A stretch of DNA of 64,000 bases, from positions 314,768 to 378,767 of the forward strand of contig BJHQ01000003.1 of assembly GCA_014193115.1 (NCBI GenBank), given 5' to 3'. The position numbers and the translations under genes are program-made. The notes beneath the pieces were generated by a model. The model was not told where the DNA came from. It worked only from the letters and a program-made list of their open reading frames with translations, and searched no databases. Shown here piece by piece: positions 49,397 through 57,847 of the stretch (the first letter of the stretch is position 1; each line of letters starts with the position of its first letter). This DNA comes from Planctomycetota bacterium (lineage in GTDB: Bacteria; Planctomycetota; UBA11346).

Positions 49397-51774
49397 GGGG
49401 TCACCGAGATGTTGTCGAGGTACACCCGCTGCTCGGCGGGAGAGAATCCGAACAGTCCTGGCGCGCCGTTGCGGTGGGCGTTGGCGTGGGGGACGTCGAT
49501 GGTCCAGGCAGCGGGCTCGGGTTCGCCGCGCTTCCAGACCTTGGCCCGGATCGACCCGCGACCATCGGCGGCGACCTCGACCTTGGTGGTCAGGCGGTAC
49601 CAGGTGCCTGGCGTCCAGGCGAAGGGCACCGCCACCCGCAGCCGCTCCAGATTGGAGTTCACTTCCAATTCCTGGGCATTTCCCTTGAGGATGATGGCGT
49701 AGCGCTGGTTGATCACTCCGACCTCGCTCATCTTGCGCTTGTTGCCGTCGCTCATCACGTCGGCGGCGACGGTGCAGCCGCTCAGCGCGGCATCGCCGAT
49801 GAAGGTCACGGCGCGCTGGAACAGCTTGTTGTCAATGGTTTTGGCAAGGACCTTGGCGCCGTTCACCGTGCGCACCTCCCACTTGAAGCGGGCGCCGATC
49901 CACGGCAGCGGCGGATAGGCGAAGGTCACGCCGGTCTCGGTCTCGTGGGCGACGGTGGTCGCGAAGCTCTCGAAATCCTCGGTGATCGGCGGCGCCGGCA
50001 GCACCCGGCCGCGCAGGTAGCCCTTGGCCGCGCCGAGCGTCGCCTCGAACTGGCCGGCAGAAGGCTTGGCTTCGGCGCGGGCGGTGATCGCACCGGGCTG
50101 GGCGAAGTCGGCGCCGAGCAGCGCCTTGACCTTGGCGGTGGGCGGGATGAACGGCGCCCAGGTGGCGGTTCCACCGGGCAGGGCGACCGGCAGGCCGTCG
50201 CCGTCCACCGCGGTCAACGCCACCGCCAGGCTCGCGCCGGGCCGCAGCAGCACCTCGCTCGGTACCGGGATCAGCTTGGCCGGCGCACCGCTGCCGAGTG
50301 CCGGTGCCGCCGGCACCACCACCACCTGGGCCGGCCGCACGGCGCCGAAGCAATAGAGTTTTTCCGTGGTGTGCAGATAGACCCGGCCGTTGGCGATGGC
50401 CGGCGCGCCGATGCATTCACCGGCGACCTTGGCCTTGGACAGGATCGTCGGCCCCTGATCGCCCGGTTTCACCACCGCGAAGACGCCATCTTTGATCGGC
50501 ACATAGAGCTTGCCGTCGCCGGCGGCGGGCGAGGCGTGGAGCTGTTCAATGCCGAGCTTTTCCCGCCACAGTTGATTGCCGGACAGCGCATCCACCGCCG
50601 CCAGATCACCGGTTTCGGTGGTCACATACAGCCGGTCGCCGACCAGCACCGGCGAGCTGGAATACGCGGCGATCTCATTGTTCCGCCAGACTTCCGCGGC
50701 CGGGCTGAGCACCGCCGAGCCGTCTTTGTTCGGCGCGCCGGCCAGGTCCCGGCGCAGCGCGATCAACCGGCCGCTGTCCGAACTGTCGAGATTCTCCTTG
50801 CCGTGGACGGCGAGCAGCCGGTCGGCGCCATGGAGGATCAGCGAGGCGTTCACGCCGCCAGCGGACAGGCCGAAGCGCCACAGCGGTTCGCCGGTGTTGG
50901 CATTGATGCAGACCACGTTGCCGCAGCCGGTGCCCGAATAAAAAACCTCTTTGCCGCCCCAGGTGGCGAGCACCGGCGCCGAGAACGAGTTGTCCTTCGG
51001 CCGGATGCCCGGCGCGGAGGCCCACACCGGCGCTCCGCTGCGCTTGTCGAAGGCATAGAACCGGTCCTGGGCCGGACCGTGGGCGCCCCAGTTGGCGGTC
51101 ATGCAGTGGATGAGGACCAGATCGCGATGGATGACCGGCGCGCCGTTGCGGCCGTTGGGGAAAGTCATCCGGCCGAGCTCCTCCATCAATGACCGCCGCC
51201 ACAATTCCTTGCCGTCGGCGTCGAACGCCAACAGCAGGCCGGCGGAGGTGATGACATGGACGCTGCCGGTGGCCGGATCGATGGTGGCGGAGCCGATGCT
51301 GTAGCGGTCATAGATGACATCGCTCAGAAAATCGCTGTAACGATGCTCCCAGATCGTTGCGCCGGTGGCGGCATCGAGGCAGGCGACGATTTCTTGCAGG
51401 TCGCCGCCTTCGCCGCGGTAGCCGAAGACATAGACCCGTTCGCCGCGGATCACCGGGGTGCCACGGCCGGCCAGGGACACGACCCACAGGGCTTTATCGG
51501 GCAGCGCAGTCTCAGGCAGGCCGGTTTCATCGCTGGACCCGTTCTGGTGCGGGCCACGCCAATGCAGCCAATCGGCGGCCGCCAAGTGGGCGAACAGCAG
51601 GAGCGCGAGGGCGGCACGCAAGGCCGAAAAAATACGCAGGCTTTTTTCACGCGGCGTCCGCGGCTGGCCGTTCGGCGAGCAGCGCTCCGGCGGCGGGCAG
51701 CCATCAGGCTGTACGCCAGTCTCAGGGCTGGTGGCGACGCAGGTGGCGCTGGTCGCTGATCGCTGGTGGTCCAC
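49393..51774 (-). CDS. Large secreted PQQ-type beta-propeller protein
   Basis: 793 aa from the GTG at 51774, which has a strong ribosome-binding site (GGAGGA, 4-5 bases upstream). After a 40-residue cysteine/proline-rich N-terminus comes a signal-like helix (FSALRAALALLLFAHLAAA), then DWLHWRGPHQNG, the usual family start. Blades include CLDAATGATIWEHRY, FDADGKELWRRSL, INANTGEPLWRFGL and VDALSGNQLWREKL. Residues 590-793 form a beta-rich extra domain (EDFESFATTVAHETETGVTF, then WTPGTWYRLTTKVEV) that looks like a lectin or LamG-type jelly roll. It is divergent from a MarR regulator and coupled to the next propeller gene. Confidence 0.87.
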   Translation of the reverse strand: MDHQRSATSATCVATSPETGVQPDGCPPPERCSPNGQPRTPREKSLRIFSALRAALALLLFAHLAAADWLHWRGPHQNGSSDETGLPETALPDKALWVVSLAGRGTPVIRGERVYVFGYRGEGGDLQEIVACLDAATGATIWEHRYSDFLSDVIYDRYSIGSATIDPATGSVHVITSAGLLLAFDADGKELWRRSLMEELGRMTFPNGRNGAPVIHRDLVLIHCMTANWGAHGPAQDRFYAFDKRSGAPVWASAPGIRPKDNSFSAPVLATWGGKEVFYSGTGCGNVVCINANTGEPLWRFGLSAGGVNASLILHGADRLLAVHGKENLDSSDSGRLIALRRDLAGAPNKDGSAVLSPAAEVWRNNEIAAYSSSPVLVGDRLYVTTETGDLAAVDALSGNQLWREKLGIEQLHASPAAGDGKLYVPIKDGVFAVVKPGDQGPTILSKAKVAGECIGAPAIANGRVYLHTTEKLYCFGAVRPAQVVVVPAAPALGSGAPAKLIPVPSEVLLRPGASLAVALTAVDGDGLPVALPGGTATWAPFIPPTAKVKALLGADFAQPGAITARAEAKPSAGQFEATLGAAKGYLRGRVLPAPPITEDFESFATTVAHETETGVTFAYPPLPWIGARFKWEVRTVNGAKVLAKTIDNKLFQRAVTFIGDAALSGCTVAADVMSDGNKRKMSEVGVINQRYAIILKGNAQELEVNSNLERLRVAVPFAWTPGTWYRLTTKVEVAADGRGSIRAKVWKRGEPEPAAWTIDVPHANAHRNGAPGLFGFSPAEQRVYLDNISVTP

Positions 51775-51852
51775 GTCGTCCTCCGGTGACCCGGTTGCCG
51801 TGACCGGCGGGGCCGGGATAGTACCTACACGTACGATCGCCAGGAAGCAACG
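51775..51852. promoter_or_regulatory. Divergent promoter region with candidate MarR operator
   Basis: The 78 bases between the propeller gene and marR must hold both promoters. Within them GTACCTACACGTACG (around 51816-51830) contains two GTAC half-sites six bases apart, a plausible dimer-binding site for the adjacent MarR protein. Confidence 0.35.
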
Positions 51853-52302
51853 TTGCCGTCCGTTCCGCCCCGCCTCGCCCCGACCCTGCGTCGTGCCTGG
51901 TACCACCTCAACCAGGCTTTCCGGCGGCGGATCGCGTCGAGCGGGCTGACTCCGGACCAGTTCACCGCCCTGCGCTGGTTGGACGAACATCCCGACGGAC
52001 TGACCCAGCGGGCCCTGGCGGACCTCATGGCCAGCGACCCCAACACCATTGCCGGTTTGGTGAAACGCTTGGAAACCGCCCAGCTGGTGCAGCGTCATCC
52101 ACACCCCGACGCCCGCTGCCGGCGGATCGTATCCGTGCCGCAGGCACGGAAGCTACGCAGCCGTTTGCAGCCGGTGGCCAGCGAACTGCAAGACGCCGTG
52201 ATCGCAGCCGTGCCCGCCGCCGAGCGGGAACGATTCCTGCGCCACCTTGCCGCCGTGGCCGAGGCCTGCGCCTCGGCCAACCAGGCCGAGGCGCGCGGCT
52301 AG
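51853..52302 (+). CDS. MarR-family transcriptional regulator
   Basis: 149 aa from a TTG with AGGAAG seven bases upstream. The winged helix-turn-helix is clear: GLTPDQFTALRWLDEHPDGLTQRALADLM, DPNTIAGLVKRLETAQLVQR (recognition helix) and the wing HPHPDARCRRIVSV. MarR proteins usually repress their own and divergent genes and release DNA on binding phenolic or aromatic ligands. It is divergent from the propeller operon, and it lies about 5 kb from the aryl-acid block. Confidence 0.9.
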   Translation: MPSVPPRLAPTLRRAWYHLNQAFRRRIASSGLTPDQFTALRWLDEHPDGLTQRALADLMASDPNTIAGLVKRLETAQLVQRHPHPDARCRRIVSVPQARKLRSRLQPVASELQDAVIAAVPAAERERFLRHLAAVAEACASANQAEARG

Positions 52303-52716
52303 GCTAAGCTAAGAGCCCGGAGCGCCGCACTCCGTGCGGCTGGTGGGCGAGGCGATCGCCTAGCCGGCAACGGTGGTTCTGTCGAAGCATCGCATCTAAT
52401 CGCAGGCCGCACGGAGTGCGGCGCTCCGCGTGGCGGTCAGAAGCACGGCGCTCCGCGGAAGAGATCCAAGCTCGGAGCGCCGCACTACGTGCGGCTGGTG
52501 GGCTCCAGCGGCGTGGCACGACTAAACCCAGCCAAATCAAGTCAATTCAAGCCGAGCTGGCGCTCGGCGCTCCCAGGGCACCCACCTCGGAGCGCCGCAC
52601 TCCGTGCGGCTGGTGGGCTCCAGCGGCGTGGCGGCACAAAACCAAACCCAGCCAAGTCACGTCAAGCCGAGCTGGCGCTCGGCGCTCCCAGGGCTGGCGC
52701 TCGTGGGAATCGATTC
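52303..52716. repeat. Mixed palindromic repeat array (GCCGCAC and GCCGAGC families)
   Basis: At least four GCCGCAC-type hairpins (near 52322-52340, 52404-52422, 52478-52494, 52594-52610) and two GCCGAGC-type elements (52549-52575 and 52665-52691), joined by an AACCCAGCCAA(A/G)TCA spacer. One copy at 52478-52494 has CTACGTG instead of CTCCGTG. The array fills the whole gap between marR and the TonB receptor gene. No gene. Confidence 0.88.
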
Positions 52717-54978
52717 CTACCAGCGGGCTTCCAGTTCGATGGCGATGCTGCGTGCCGGGGCCAGGCGGACGTAGGTCGTATCCGTGGTCAGGATGGTGTC
52801 GCCGGGGATGAAGATGCTGTCGGTCACGTCGGTGGCGTCGGTCAGGTTGCGGCCGACCAGGGCCACCGACCACTGGGCGGCGGAAAAGCCGATCCGGGCA
52901 TCGAGCAGGGCCACGGTGTCGGTCTCGGCGGTGTTCTCGTCGTCGATCCAGGCCCGGCCGTGGCCGTGGCCGTCGACGCGGACGAAGGCGCCGCTGGCGT
53001 GCTGGTACGCTCCGCCCACCGCCCAGGTCCAGCGCGGGGCGAGGGCGAACTCCCGGCCGACGTAGTCGACGGTGCTGAGCGTCCCGCCCCGGGTGACCTG
53101 GCCGGTGCGCCGGTCATAGCGGGTATCGAGCAATCCCCCGTCGGCCCACGCCGACAGCCCGTCATGGCCGTGCCAGGCCAGGGTCAGCTCAGCGCCGGCG
53201 GTGTGGGATCGGGCGGCGTTCTCAATCACCACGTCATAGGGCGCCCGGCTGGTGAACACCTGCTTGTCGGTCCAGTCGGTATAGAACCCGGTCAGGTCGA
53301 GGCGCAGCCGGCGGTCGAGCCAGCGTGAACGCAGGCCGAGCTCGTAATTCCAAGTCGATTCCGGTCCGTATCCGAGTCGCGCCGAAGCCGGCGAGCTGGC
53401 GTTGGTGTTGAAACCGCCGGCGCGGTAACCGCGCACCGCGCTGACATACACCATCGTGGCCTCGGTCGGGGTCCACGCGATCACCGCCTTGGGCAGGAAC
53501 TCGCCGCGGCTGTCGGCATCGGCGTGGTCGCTGGTCAGGTCTCCGGGAATGACCGGCCCGCCGGGTGCAAGCGGTGTGTTGGTGGTGGTCTGCCGCCAGG
53601 TGAAGGCCGAGTAGTCCCACGCCAGGCGCAGTCCTGCGGTCAGGGCGATGCCGCCGCCGACCTGCCAGGTGGTTTCGCCGAACACCGCGGCGCTGCGGCT
53701 GTCGCCATCGCTCTGCTTGCTCAGTTGCTGGGGAAATCCGATCAGCGCATAATACGGCAGGCCGAAACCAGGATCGATGGAGCTGAACCGGGTCTCGGTG
53801 TCGTAGCGGGTGCGCTCGTCTTCGGCGAAGGCTCCGGCCAGCCAGGAGACAGCCTCGCCGCGGTGGTTCCAACGCAGCTCCACCGATCCGGTGGTGGCAC
53901 GGTTCACGCCATCGACGTTTGCGGCGTCATTGGGACCGCGATCGCCGTCATAGGCGACCTGGTCCCGCGCCGTGACTCCGCCGGCAATGACCGTGACGGT
54001 GTCGACGGGGCTGCTCCGCCAGTCGGCCTGGACCACCGCGCCGCCGCCGTCGGTGGTCCGATCGCCCGGGTTGTTGGCTTGGGTCTCACGCTGTTTGCGC
54101 TGTTCAAACGCGACCCAGTGGTCGGTGCTGCCGTCGCCCCGGGCGGCGCTGGCGGTCAGGCGCACATCGAGGTCATCAGAGGCGCTCCACGCCACCTTGC
54201 CGCGGGCCTGGGTCTGCCGCCACCCGGCGGTGTCTTTGTCTCCGGTGGTCCGATTCTTGAGGTCGCCATCGCTGCGCGACCAACCGGCGGCCAGGCGGCC
54301 GCCAACCCCCTCAACCAGCGGCCCGCCAGCGGCTGCGGACACTGCGACGGAGCGCTCCGAACCTGCGCTCAGCCGGCCTTCGCCGTTCCACCGGTCACCG
54401 GGGTCCCGGCTGGTCATCGCGACCACTCCGCCCAGGGCGTTGCGGCCGTACAGCGTACCCTGGGGACCTTTCAGCACTTCGACCCGTTCGACATCGAGAA
54501 AGCCTGAAAAAACGCTGAGCCCGCGGGTGGCTTCCACCGGCAGGCCATCGATGATCAGGGCCACGCCGGAATGCATGCCGCGGGTCGGATTCTCGTCGCC
54601 GCCGGTGCGCGGCGTTTCGCCGGAGCCGACGCCGCGGATCGCCAGGTATCCATCCGGCCGATCGCTGAAGGCCGAGACATTGCTCAACTGCGGCCAGAGA
54701 TCGGCCAGGTTGCGGGTCCCGGCGGAGCGCAGCTCGGCGGCATCGACGACCGTGACGGTGGCCGGCACCGCGGACTGGTCGGCGGCGACTTTAGTGGCGG
54801 TGACGGTCAGCGTACCGGCTTTGGCCGCCGCTGCTGTCGGATCCGCGGGCGAGCCTTCCTGGGCCGCCAGGGCCAGCAGCGTCTGAGAGAAGAGCAGGCT
54901 TCCCGTCAGAAGCCGGCAGCGCAGCCGGTGTGGGAGCGATTGACGAGCTGGCGAAGCGGGACGGGACAGGCCGGGCAT
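52717..54978 (-). CDS. TonB-dependent outer-membrane receptor
   Basis: 753 aa from the ATG at 54978. An N-terminal basic region and hydrophobic segment (LLTGSLLFSQTLLALAA) form the signal. The plug domain has LTVTATK, VTVVDAAELRSAGTRNLADL, a GYLAIRGVGSGETPRTGGDE loop, and VERVEVLKGPQGTLYGRNALGG. The rest is a beta-barrel with many alternating strands and ends in ELEARW, an aromatic C-terminus that fits outer-membrane insertion. It imports a TonB-dependent ligand such as a siderophore, cobalamin or polysaccharide fragment. Cobalamin would fit the B12 enzymes in the window, but no proof exists here. Confidence 0.93.
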   Translation of the reverse strand: MPGLSRPASPARQSLPHRLRCRLLTGSLLFSQTLLALAAQEGSPADPTAAAAKAGTLTVTATKVAADQSAVPATVTVVDAAELRSAGTRNLADLWPQLSNVSAFSDRPDGYLAIRGVGSGETPRTGGDENPTRGMHSGVALIIDGLPVEATRGLSVFSGFLDVERVEVLKGPQGTLYGRNALGGVVAMTSRDPGDRWNGEGRLSAGSERSVAVSAAAGGPLVEGVGGRLAAGWSRSDGDLKNRTTGDKDTAGWRQTQARGKVAWSASDDLDVRLTASAARGDGSTDHWVAFEQRKQRETQANNPGDRTTDGGGAVVQADWRSSPVDTVTVIAGGVTARDQVAYDGDRGPNDAANVDGVNRATTGSVELRWNHRGEAVSWLAGAFAEDERTRYDTETRFSSIDPGFGLPYYALIGFPQQLSKQSDGDSRSAAVFGETTWQVGGGIALTAGLRLAWDYSAFTWRQTTTNTPLAPGGPVIPGDLTSDHADADSRGEFLPKAVIAWTPTEATMVYVSAVRGYRAGGFNTNASSPASARLGYGPESTWNYELGLRSRWLDRRLRLDLTGFYTDWTDKQVFTSRAPYDVVIENAARSHTAGAELTLAWHGHDGLSAWADGGLLDTRYDRRTGQVTRGGTLSTVDYVGREFALAPRWTWAVGGAYQHASGAFVRVDGHGHGRAWIDDENTAETDTVALLDARIGFSAAQWSVALVGRNLTDATDVTDSIFIPGDTILTTDTTYVRLAPARSIAIELEARW

Positions 54979-55213
54979 AGGAGGATCTCGCGGACAGGCC
55001 TTACCGCTGTGCCAGATCGGCGTTGCAAAGATAGCCTCTGCCGCGACCTCTCGCCGCAGCGCGGCCGGGTCGTCATCGCGGGTCAGCGCCTGGCAGCGCT
55101 GCCCGTACTTCCTTCGCCAAAAGCGGCCGCTAGCGTCGCCACCGTCCCTCGCCGTCCGGCCCGGAGTCCCCATGCGCGCGTTTCGCTGCCAGTCTGGGCG
55201 TGCATTGAGCTGC

Positions 55214-56449
55214 ATGGAACATCCTCCTGGGAGCGCTGGTTTCAGCCTGCTGCAATCGTCCTTCGGCAGGCTGAAGCCTGCGCTCCCAGGGCTGCTGCTC
55301 GCGGTGTTGGCGCAAGCCTGGTCTGCAGATCCCTGGCCGCATTACCGCGGGGTGAACCGCGACGGTGTATCGGTGGAAAAAGACGCGCTTGCAGGTCTGA
55401 CCGCGGCAGGTCCCAAGCCGGCGTGGAAGGCCAGTCTCGGCACCGGGTTCACCTCCATCGCCATCGCCGGCGGCCGGGTCTATGCCAGCGGCAATGCCAA
55501 CGATCAGGACACGCTCCATTGCCTGGACGCTGCCACCGGGGCCAGCGTCTGGACGTATTCCTATCCGGCCAAGCTCGATCCCAAGCAATACGAAGGCGGA
55601 CCCAACGCCACCCCCACCGTCGCTGAAGGCGCGGTCTACCTGTTCTCAAAAGACGGGGTGGCAGCCAAGGTCGATGCCGCCACCGGAGCCGAGGCGTGGA
55701 AGGTCGACGCGGCGAAACTTGCTGGTGGCAACCGGCCGAATTTTGGATTCTCGGGCTCGCCGACGGTGCTCGGCGGGCGGGTCTACCTGAACATCGGCAG
55801 CCGCGGCGCCTGCCTGGATGCAGCCACCGGGGCGCTGGTGTGGAAGAGTGGCGCCGCCGCCGCTGGCTATGCGACGCCGGTCCCCCGCGACGACGGCAAG
55901 CGCATGCTGATCCTCGCCGCCCGGTCGCTTGTGCTGGTGGAATCGGCTGATGGCGCGGTGGTTTGGGAACAGGATTGGCCGATCAAGAACGGCATCAGCC
56001 CGGCCGTGCCGGTGATCGACGGAACGAAACTTTTCCTGTCTGCAGGCTATAATTTCGGCTGCGGGCTGTTCGATATCGAGGGTGCCAAGCCGAAGGAGCT
56101 GTGGCGCAACTTGGCGATGCGCAACCATTTCAACGGCTGCGTGCTGGTCGCCGGGCATCTCTACGGATTCGACGACAAGGAGCTGAAATGCCTGGTCTTC
56201 GCCACCGGCGACGAGAAATGGGCCAAGCCCGGCCTGGGCAAGGGTTCGCTGATCGCCGCCGACGGAAAGCTGGTGGTGCTCAGCGAACAGGGCGAACTGG
56301 TCATCGCCCCAGCCTCGCCGGACGGCTTCGCCGAGATCTGCCGGGTCCAGGCCCTGACCGGGAAATGCTGGACCAGCCCGGGCCTGGCCGATGGCTCCAT
56401 CTATTGCCGCAACGCCAAAGGTGATCTCGCCTGCCTGCGCGTGCGCTGA
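55214..56449 (+). CDS. Secreted PQQ-type beta-propeller protein (paralogue 1)
   Basis: 411 aa from the ATG at 55214, aligned with its paralogue's start; an ATG at 55172 with GGAG five bases upstream is an alternative. The signal region (LPGLLLAVLAQAWSA) is preceded by PPGSAGFSLLQSSFGRLKPA, which is encoded by a GCAGGC-family inverted repeat. The mature part begins DPWPHYRGVNRDG. Blades include LDAATGASVWTYSY, VDAATGAEAWKVD and LDAATGALVWKSG; cysteines near the end (GKCWTSP, IYCRNAKGDLACLRVR) are shared with the paralogue. Confidence 0.87.
   Translation: MEHPPGSAGFSLLQSSFGRLKPALPGLLLAVLAQAWSADPWPHYRGVNRDGVSVEKDALAGLTAAGPKPAWKASLGTGFTSIAIAGGRVYASGNANDQDTLHCLDAATGASVWTYSYPAKLDPKQYEGGPNATPTVAEGAVYLFSKDGVAAKVDAATGAEAWKVDAAKLAGGNRPNFGFSGSPTVLGGRVYLNIGSRGACLDAATGALVWKSGAAAAGYATPVPRDDGKRMLILAARSLVLVESADGAVVWEQDWPIKNGISPAVPVIDGTKLFLSAGYNFGCGLFDIEGAKPKELWRNLAMRNHFNGCVLVAGHLYGFDDKELKCLVFATGDEKWAKPGLGKGSLIAADGKLVVLSEQGELVIAPASPDGFAEICRVQALTGKCWTSPGLADGSIYCRNAKGDLACLRVR
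55227..55289. repeat. GCAGGC-family inverted repeat inside a signal-peptide-coding region
   Basis: Two 24-bp arms (55227-55250 and 55266-55289) begin CTGGGAGCGC and end GCGCTCCCAG; arm 1 differs from a perfect match at two bases. It lies entirely inside the coding sequence of the first tandem PQQ gene. Confidence 0.88.
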
Positions 56450-56468
56450 CCGAACAAAGGAAACCACC

Positions 56469-57716
56469 ATGCAACATCCTCCTGGGAGCGCAGGCTTCAG
56501 CCTGCACGCATTTTCCACCGCCAGGCTGGCGCCTGGGCTCCGCCTCACGGCGCTGCCGGGGCTTCTGCTCGCGGTGTTGGCGCCTGTCTGGTCCGCCGAT
56601 CCCTGGCCGCAGTTCCGCGGGATCAATCGCGATGGCATTTCGGTGGAAAAGGACGCGTTGGCCGGATTGACCGCCGCAGGCCCAAAAGAGTTGTGGAAGG
56701 CCAGCATCGGCACCGGGTTCACCTCGATCGCTGTCGCCGATGGCCGGGTCTACGCCAGCGGCAACAGCAACGACCAGGACGTGCTCCACTGCCTCGCCGC
56801 CGATAGCGGTAAAACGCAGTGGACCTATGCGCTGCCGGCCAAGCTCGACCCGAAAATGTACGAGGGCGGACCCAATGCGACGCCCACCGTGGCCGATGGT
56901 GCGGTCTACCTGTTCAGCAAGGCCGGCGTCGCCGCGCGGCTCGATGCCGTGACCGGCAAGGAGCAGTGGAAGAAGGAACTCGCCAAGGATCTCGGGGCTG
57001 CCATCCCGAAATGGGGCTTCAGCGGATCGCCCACCGTGATCGGCGACCGGCTGTTCCTGAACCTCGGCGACCAGGGCACCTGCCTGAACGCCGCCACCGG
57101 CGCCGTGGTCTGGAAATCGGTCGGCGCCGCCGGCTATTCCTCCCCGGTCCCGATCGACGCCGGCAAGCGTCTGCTGGTGTTCGCCGGCCTCGCCCTGGTC
57201 CTGGTCGAAGCCGCCGATGGCCGCGTGGTGTGGAAGCAGGACTGGCAGACCCGCCACGAGGTCAACTCCGCCGAACCGCTGATCGCTGACGGCAAGGTCT
57301 TTTTGTCGACCGGCTACAATTTTGGTTGCGCCCTGTTCGACATCGCAGGAGCGACGCCGAAGGAACTGTGGCGCAGCCAGGCGATGCGCAACCATTTCAA
57401 CGGCAGCGTGCTGATCGCCGGCCACCTGTACGGCTTCGACGACACCACCTTGAAATGCCTCGAATGGGCCACTGGCACCGAAAAATGGGCCAAGCCCGGC
57501 CTGGGCAAAGGCTCGCTGATCGCCGCCGACGGCACGCTGATCGTGCTCAGCGACAAAGGTGAACTGGTGATCGCGCCAGCGTCGCCCGCTGGCTTCACCG
57601 AAACCAGCCGGACCCAGGTGCTGACCGGGAAATGCTGGACCAGCCCGGCCCTCGCCAACGGCCAGATCTATTGCCGCAACGCCAAGGGTGACCTGGTCTG
57701 CCTGCGCGTGCGCTGA
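56469..57716 (+). CDS. Secreted PQQ-type beta-propeller protein (paralogue 2)
   Basis: 415 aa from the ATG at 56469, with AAAGGAAA seven bases upstream. It is highly similar to the preceding gene along its whole length (DPWPQFRGINRDGISVEKDAL start, LGKGSLIAADGTL, and an identical C-terminal GKCWTSP/CLRVR pattern), so the pair arose by tandem duplication. The signal region PPGSAGFSLHAFSTARLAPG again derives from the GCAGGC-family repeat (arm 56482-56505), with the second arm decayed. It is separated from the convergent ATPase gene by three more repeat copies. Confidence 0.88.
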   Translation: MQHPPGSAGFSLHAFSTARLAPGLRLTALPGLLLAVLAPVWSADPWPQFRGINRDGISVEKDALAGLTAAGPKELWKASIGTGFTSIAVADGRVYASGNSNDQDVLHCLAADSGKTQWTYALPAKLDPKMYEGGPNATPTVADGAVYLFSKAGVAARLDAVTGKEQWKKELAKDLGAAIPKWGFSGSPTVIGDRLFLNLGDQGTCLNAATGAVVWKSVGAAGYSSPVPIDAGKRLLVFAGLALVLVEAADGRVVWKQDWQTRHEVNSAEPLIADGKVFLSTGYNFGCALFDIAGATPKELWRSQAMRNHFNGSVLIAGHLYGFDDTTLKCLEWATGTEKWAKPGLGKGSLIAADGTLIVLSDKGELVIAPASPAGFTETSRTQVLTGKCWTSPALANGQIYCRNAKGDLVCLRVR

Positions 57717-57718
57717 GC

Positions 57719-57845
57719 TTGCTGGGAGCGCAGGCTTCAGCCTGCTGGCGTTGTCTTTCGGCAGGCTGAAGCCTGCGCTCCCAGTTTCGGCAGGCTGATG
57801 CCTGCGCTCCCAGTTTCGGCAGGCTGAAGCCAGCGCTCCCAGGAT
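57719..57845. repeat. GCAGGC-family palindromic repeats, three to four arms
   Basis: After the perfect inverted repeat, two further reverse arms (GGCAGGCTGATGCCTGCGCTC and GGCAGGCTGAAGCCAGCGCTC) are separated by CCCAGTTTC. Together they fill the whole gap between the second PQQ paralogue and the ATPase gene. Confidence 0.88.
57723..57785. terminator. Large inverted repeat between convergent genes, likely bidirectional terminator
   Basis: A perfect 24-bp inverted repeat (57723-57746 and 57762-57785, 15-base loop) of the GCAGGC family lies between the ends of two convergent genes. There is no T-run, so factor-independent termination is not assured, but the hairpin would be very stable in either transcript. 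Confidence 0.45.
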
Positions 57846-57847
57846 CT

